Source: DASWHK01 sp036398215
GTDB lineage: Bacteria; Acidobacteriota; UBA890
DNA: 6,181 bases
Direction: 5' to 3'
Assembly: GCA_036398215.1 (NCBI GenBank)
Contig: DASWHK010000331.1
Span: forward strand, 1-6,181
Shown: in pieces, positions 5,481 to 6,181 of the stretch
Layout of the letters: the number at the start of each line of letters is the position of its first letter
Numbering within the stretch: the first letter of the stretch is position 1
Program-made: the position numbers and the translations under genes
Notes under the pieces: generated by a model
Told to the model about the DNA's origin: nothing
What the model saw: the letters and a program-made list of their open reading frames with translations, nothing else
Databases searched by the model: none

Positions 5481-6181
5481 CGCCTGGGACCGCCTGTTGG
5501 GCCGGGACACCAGCCGCCGCGACCCCGCGGTCGAACGCGAGATCGACGAGGAGCTGTCGTTTCATCTCGACATGCGTACGCGCGAGAATATCGCCAGCGG
5601 CATGGAACCCGAAGCGGCGCGACGCTGCGCGATGGAGCGCCTGGGAGAGATCGACAGCGTGCGCCGGCGAGGTTACGCGATCCGCCGTCCGGGCCGCGGC
5701 CTCGCGAGGTCCGTCGCTCGCCTGTTCGACGACCTACGCCGCGACCTCGCCTTCGCCGCGCGCGGCATGGCGCGGGCGCCGGGCTTCGCCGCGATCGCGG
5801 TGCTGGCCCTGACTCTGGGAATCGGCGCGAGCACAGCGGTGTTCAGCATCGTCAACGACGTCCTGCTCGACGCCGTGCCTTACGAGAATGCCGACCGCCT
5901 GGTGGACTTGGTGGGCCGGTCGATCTCGCGCCAGGCGATGCCGGCCTTCAGGAACGATCTCGCCACGCTCGATGGCGTCGCTTTCTGGCACCTCGACAGC
6001 CACGAGCTCGTCGGTCCCGAGGGCGCCCAAGATGTCAGACCGGTGATGGTCGACGAAGCATTCCTTTCCGTGGTCGGCGTGCAGCCGGTGCTCGGGCGCG
6101 GCTTCAGCCCCGACGACCACGCGGCAGATGCGCCCGACGTCGTGCTCCTTTCCGACGCGCTGTGGCGGGCTTCGTTCGGCG
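5464..6181 (+). CDS. ADOP-type MacB/FtsX-family permease, N-terminal part (3' end outside window)
   Basis: From ATG 5464 (GAGGAA at 5452-5457, about 8-base spacing) 239 codons run to the window end without a stop. Residues about 20-65 (DPAVEREIDEELSFHLDMR...) are the cytoplasmic prefix helix pair typical of ADOP permeases. Residues about 90-107 (LRRDLAFAARGMARAPG) lead into the first membrane segment, about 108-130, with LTLGIGASTAVFSIVNDVLL and then VPYENADRLV, which is the MacB-periplasmic-core entry signature. The rest follows the periplasmic core, including VRPVMVDEAFLSVVGVQPVLGRGFSPDD. Full-length members are about 800 residues with a duplicated permease unit, so about 70% is missing. 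No ATPase gene lies upstream in the window. Such permeases may work with a separate ATPase in substrate export; the substrate is unknown. Confidence 0.88.
   Translation, partial: MIDFRRAWDRLLGRDTSRRDPAVEREIDEELSFHLDMRTRENIASGMEPEAARRCAMERLGEIDSVRRRGYAIRRPGRGLARSVARLFDDLRRDLAFAARGMARAPGFAAIAVLALTLGIGASTAVFSIVNDVLLDAVPYENADRLVDLVGRSISRQAMPAFRNDLATLDGVAFWHLDSHELVGPEGAQDVRPVMVDEAFLSVVGVQPVLGRGFSPDDHAADAPDVVLLSDALWRASFG

Noticed and set aside
5734..6120. 128-codon minus-strand frame over the permease
   Set aside because: The + strand encodes clear ADOP/MacB motifs through the same bases; the antisense product shows no recognisable feature.

Overview
This is a GC-rich fragment, all genes on the + strand, that looks like the chromosome of an Acidobacteriota-type bacterium. 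Two family signatures suggest this. There are two tandem genes with the C-terminal signature of the acidobacterial VWFA-related secreted proteins, and the window ends in the start of a MacB/FtsX-type 'ADOP' permease (acidobacterial duplicated orphan permease). Both families are strongly expanded in Acidobacteriota, but the phylum assignment is an inference from gene content; no rRNA or marker gene is present.

Layout: (1) positions 2-241 are the last 79 codons of a VWFA-related protein that begins outside the window. (2) Ten bases later, with its ribosome binding site overlapping the previous stop codon, a 1607-codon gene (252-5075) encodes a secreted protein. It has a signal peptide, a Pro/Ala/Gln linker containing a 17-residue repeat, about 1040 residues of helix-rich sequence that I do not recognise, a Gly-rich linker, and a C-terminal VWFA-related domain carrying all six cysteines of the protein. 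(3) A 388-base gap (5076-5463) changes character. After a GC-rich stretch comes an AT-richer island (about 5196-5250) with two related palindromes 37-38 bases apart (probable operators), then a GC-rich hairpin. Two tiny ORFs follow, 37 and 16 codons, each with its own Shine-Dalgarno sequence and chained by ATGA overlaps into the permease. (4) From 5464 to the window end is the N-terminal 239 codons of the ADOP permease.

The two VWFA genes probably form one transcription unit and are translationally coupled. The permease appears to be a separate unit with its own operator region. ADOP genes commonly sit beside a PadR-type repressor gene, but none lies in the gap here. The most unusual element is the permease leader: the sequence around the permease start (ATGATCGACTTCCG) occurs three times at 44- and 47-base steps, so each copy shifts by one reading frame and makes a nested start/stop relay. 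It could be a translational-coupling device or the scar of a small tandem duplication. The unknown 1040-residue extracytoplasmic module of the large VWFA protein is the other item worth following up.
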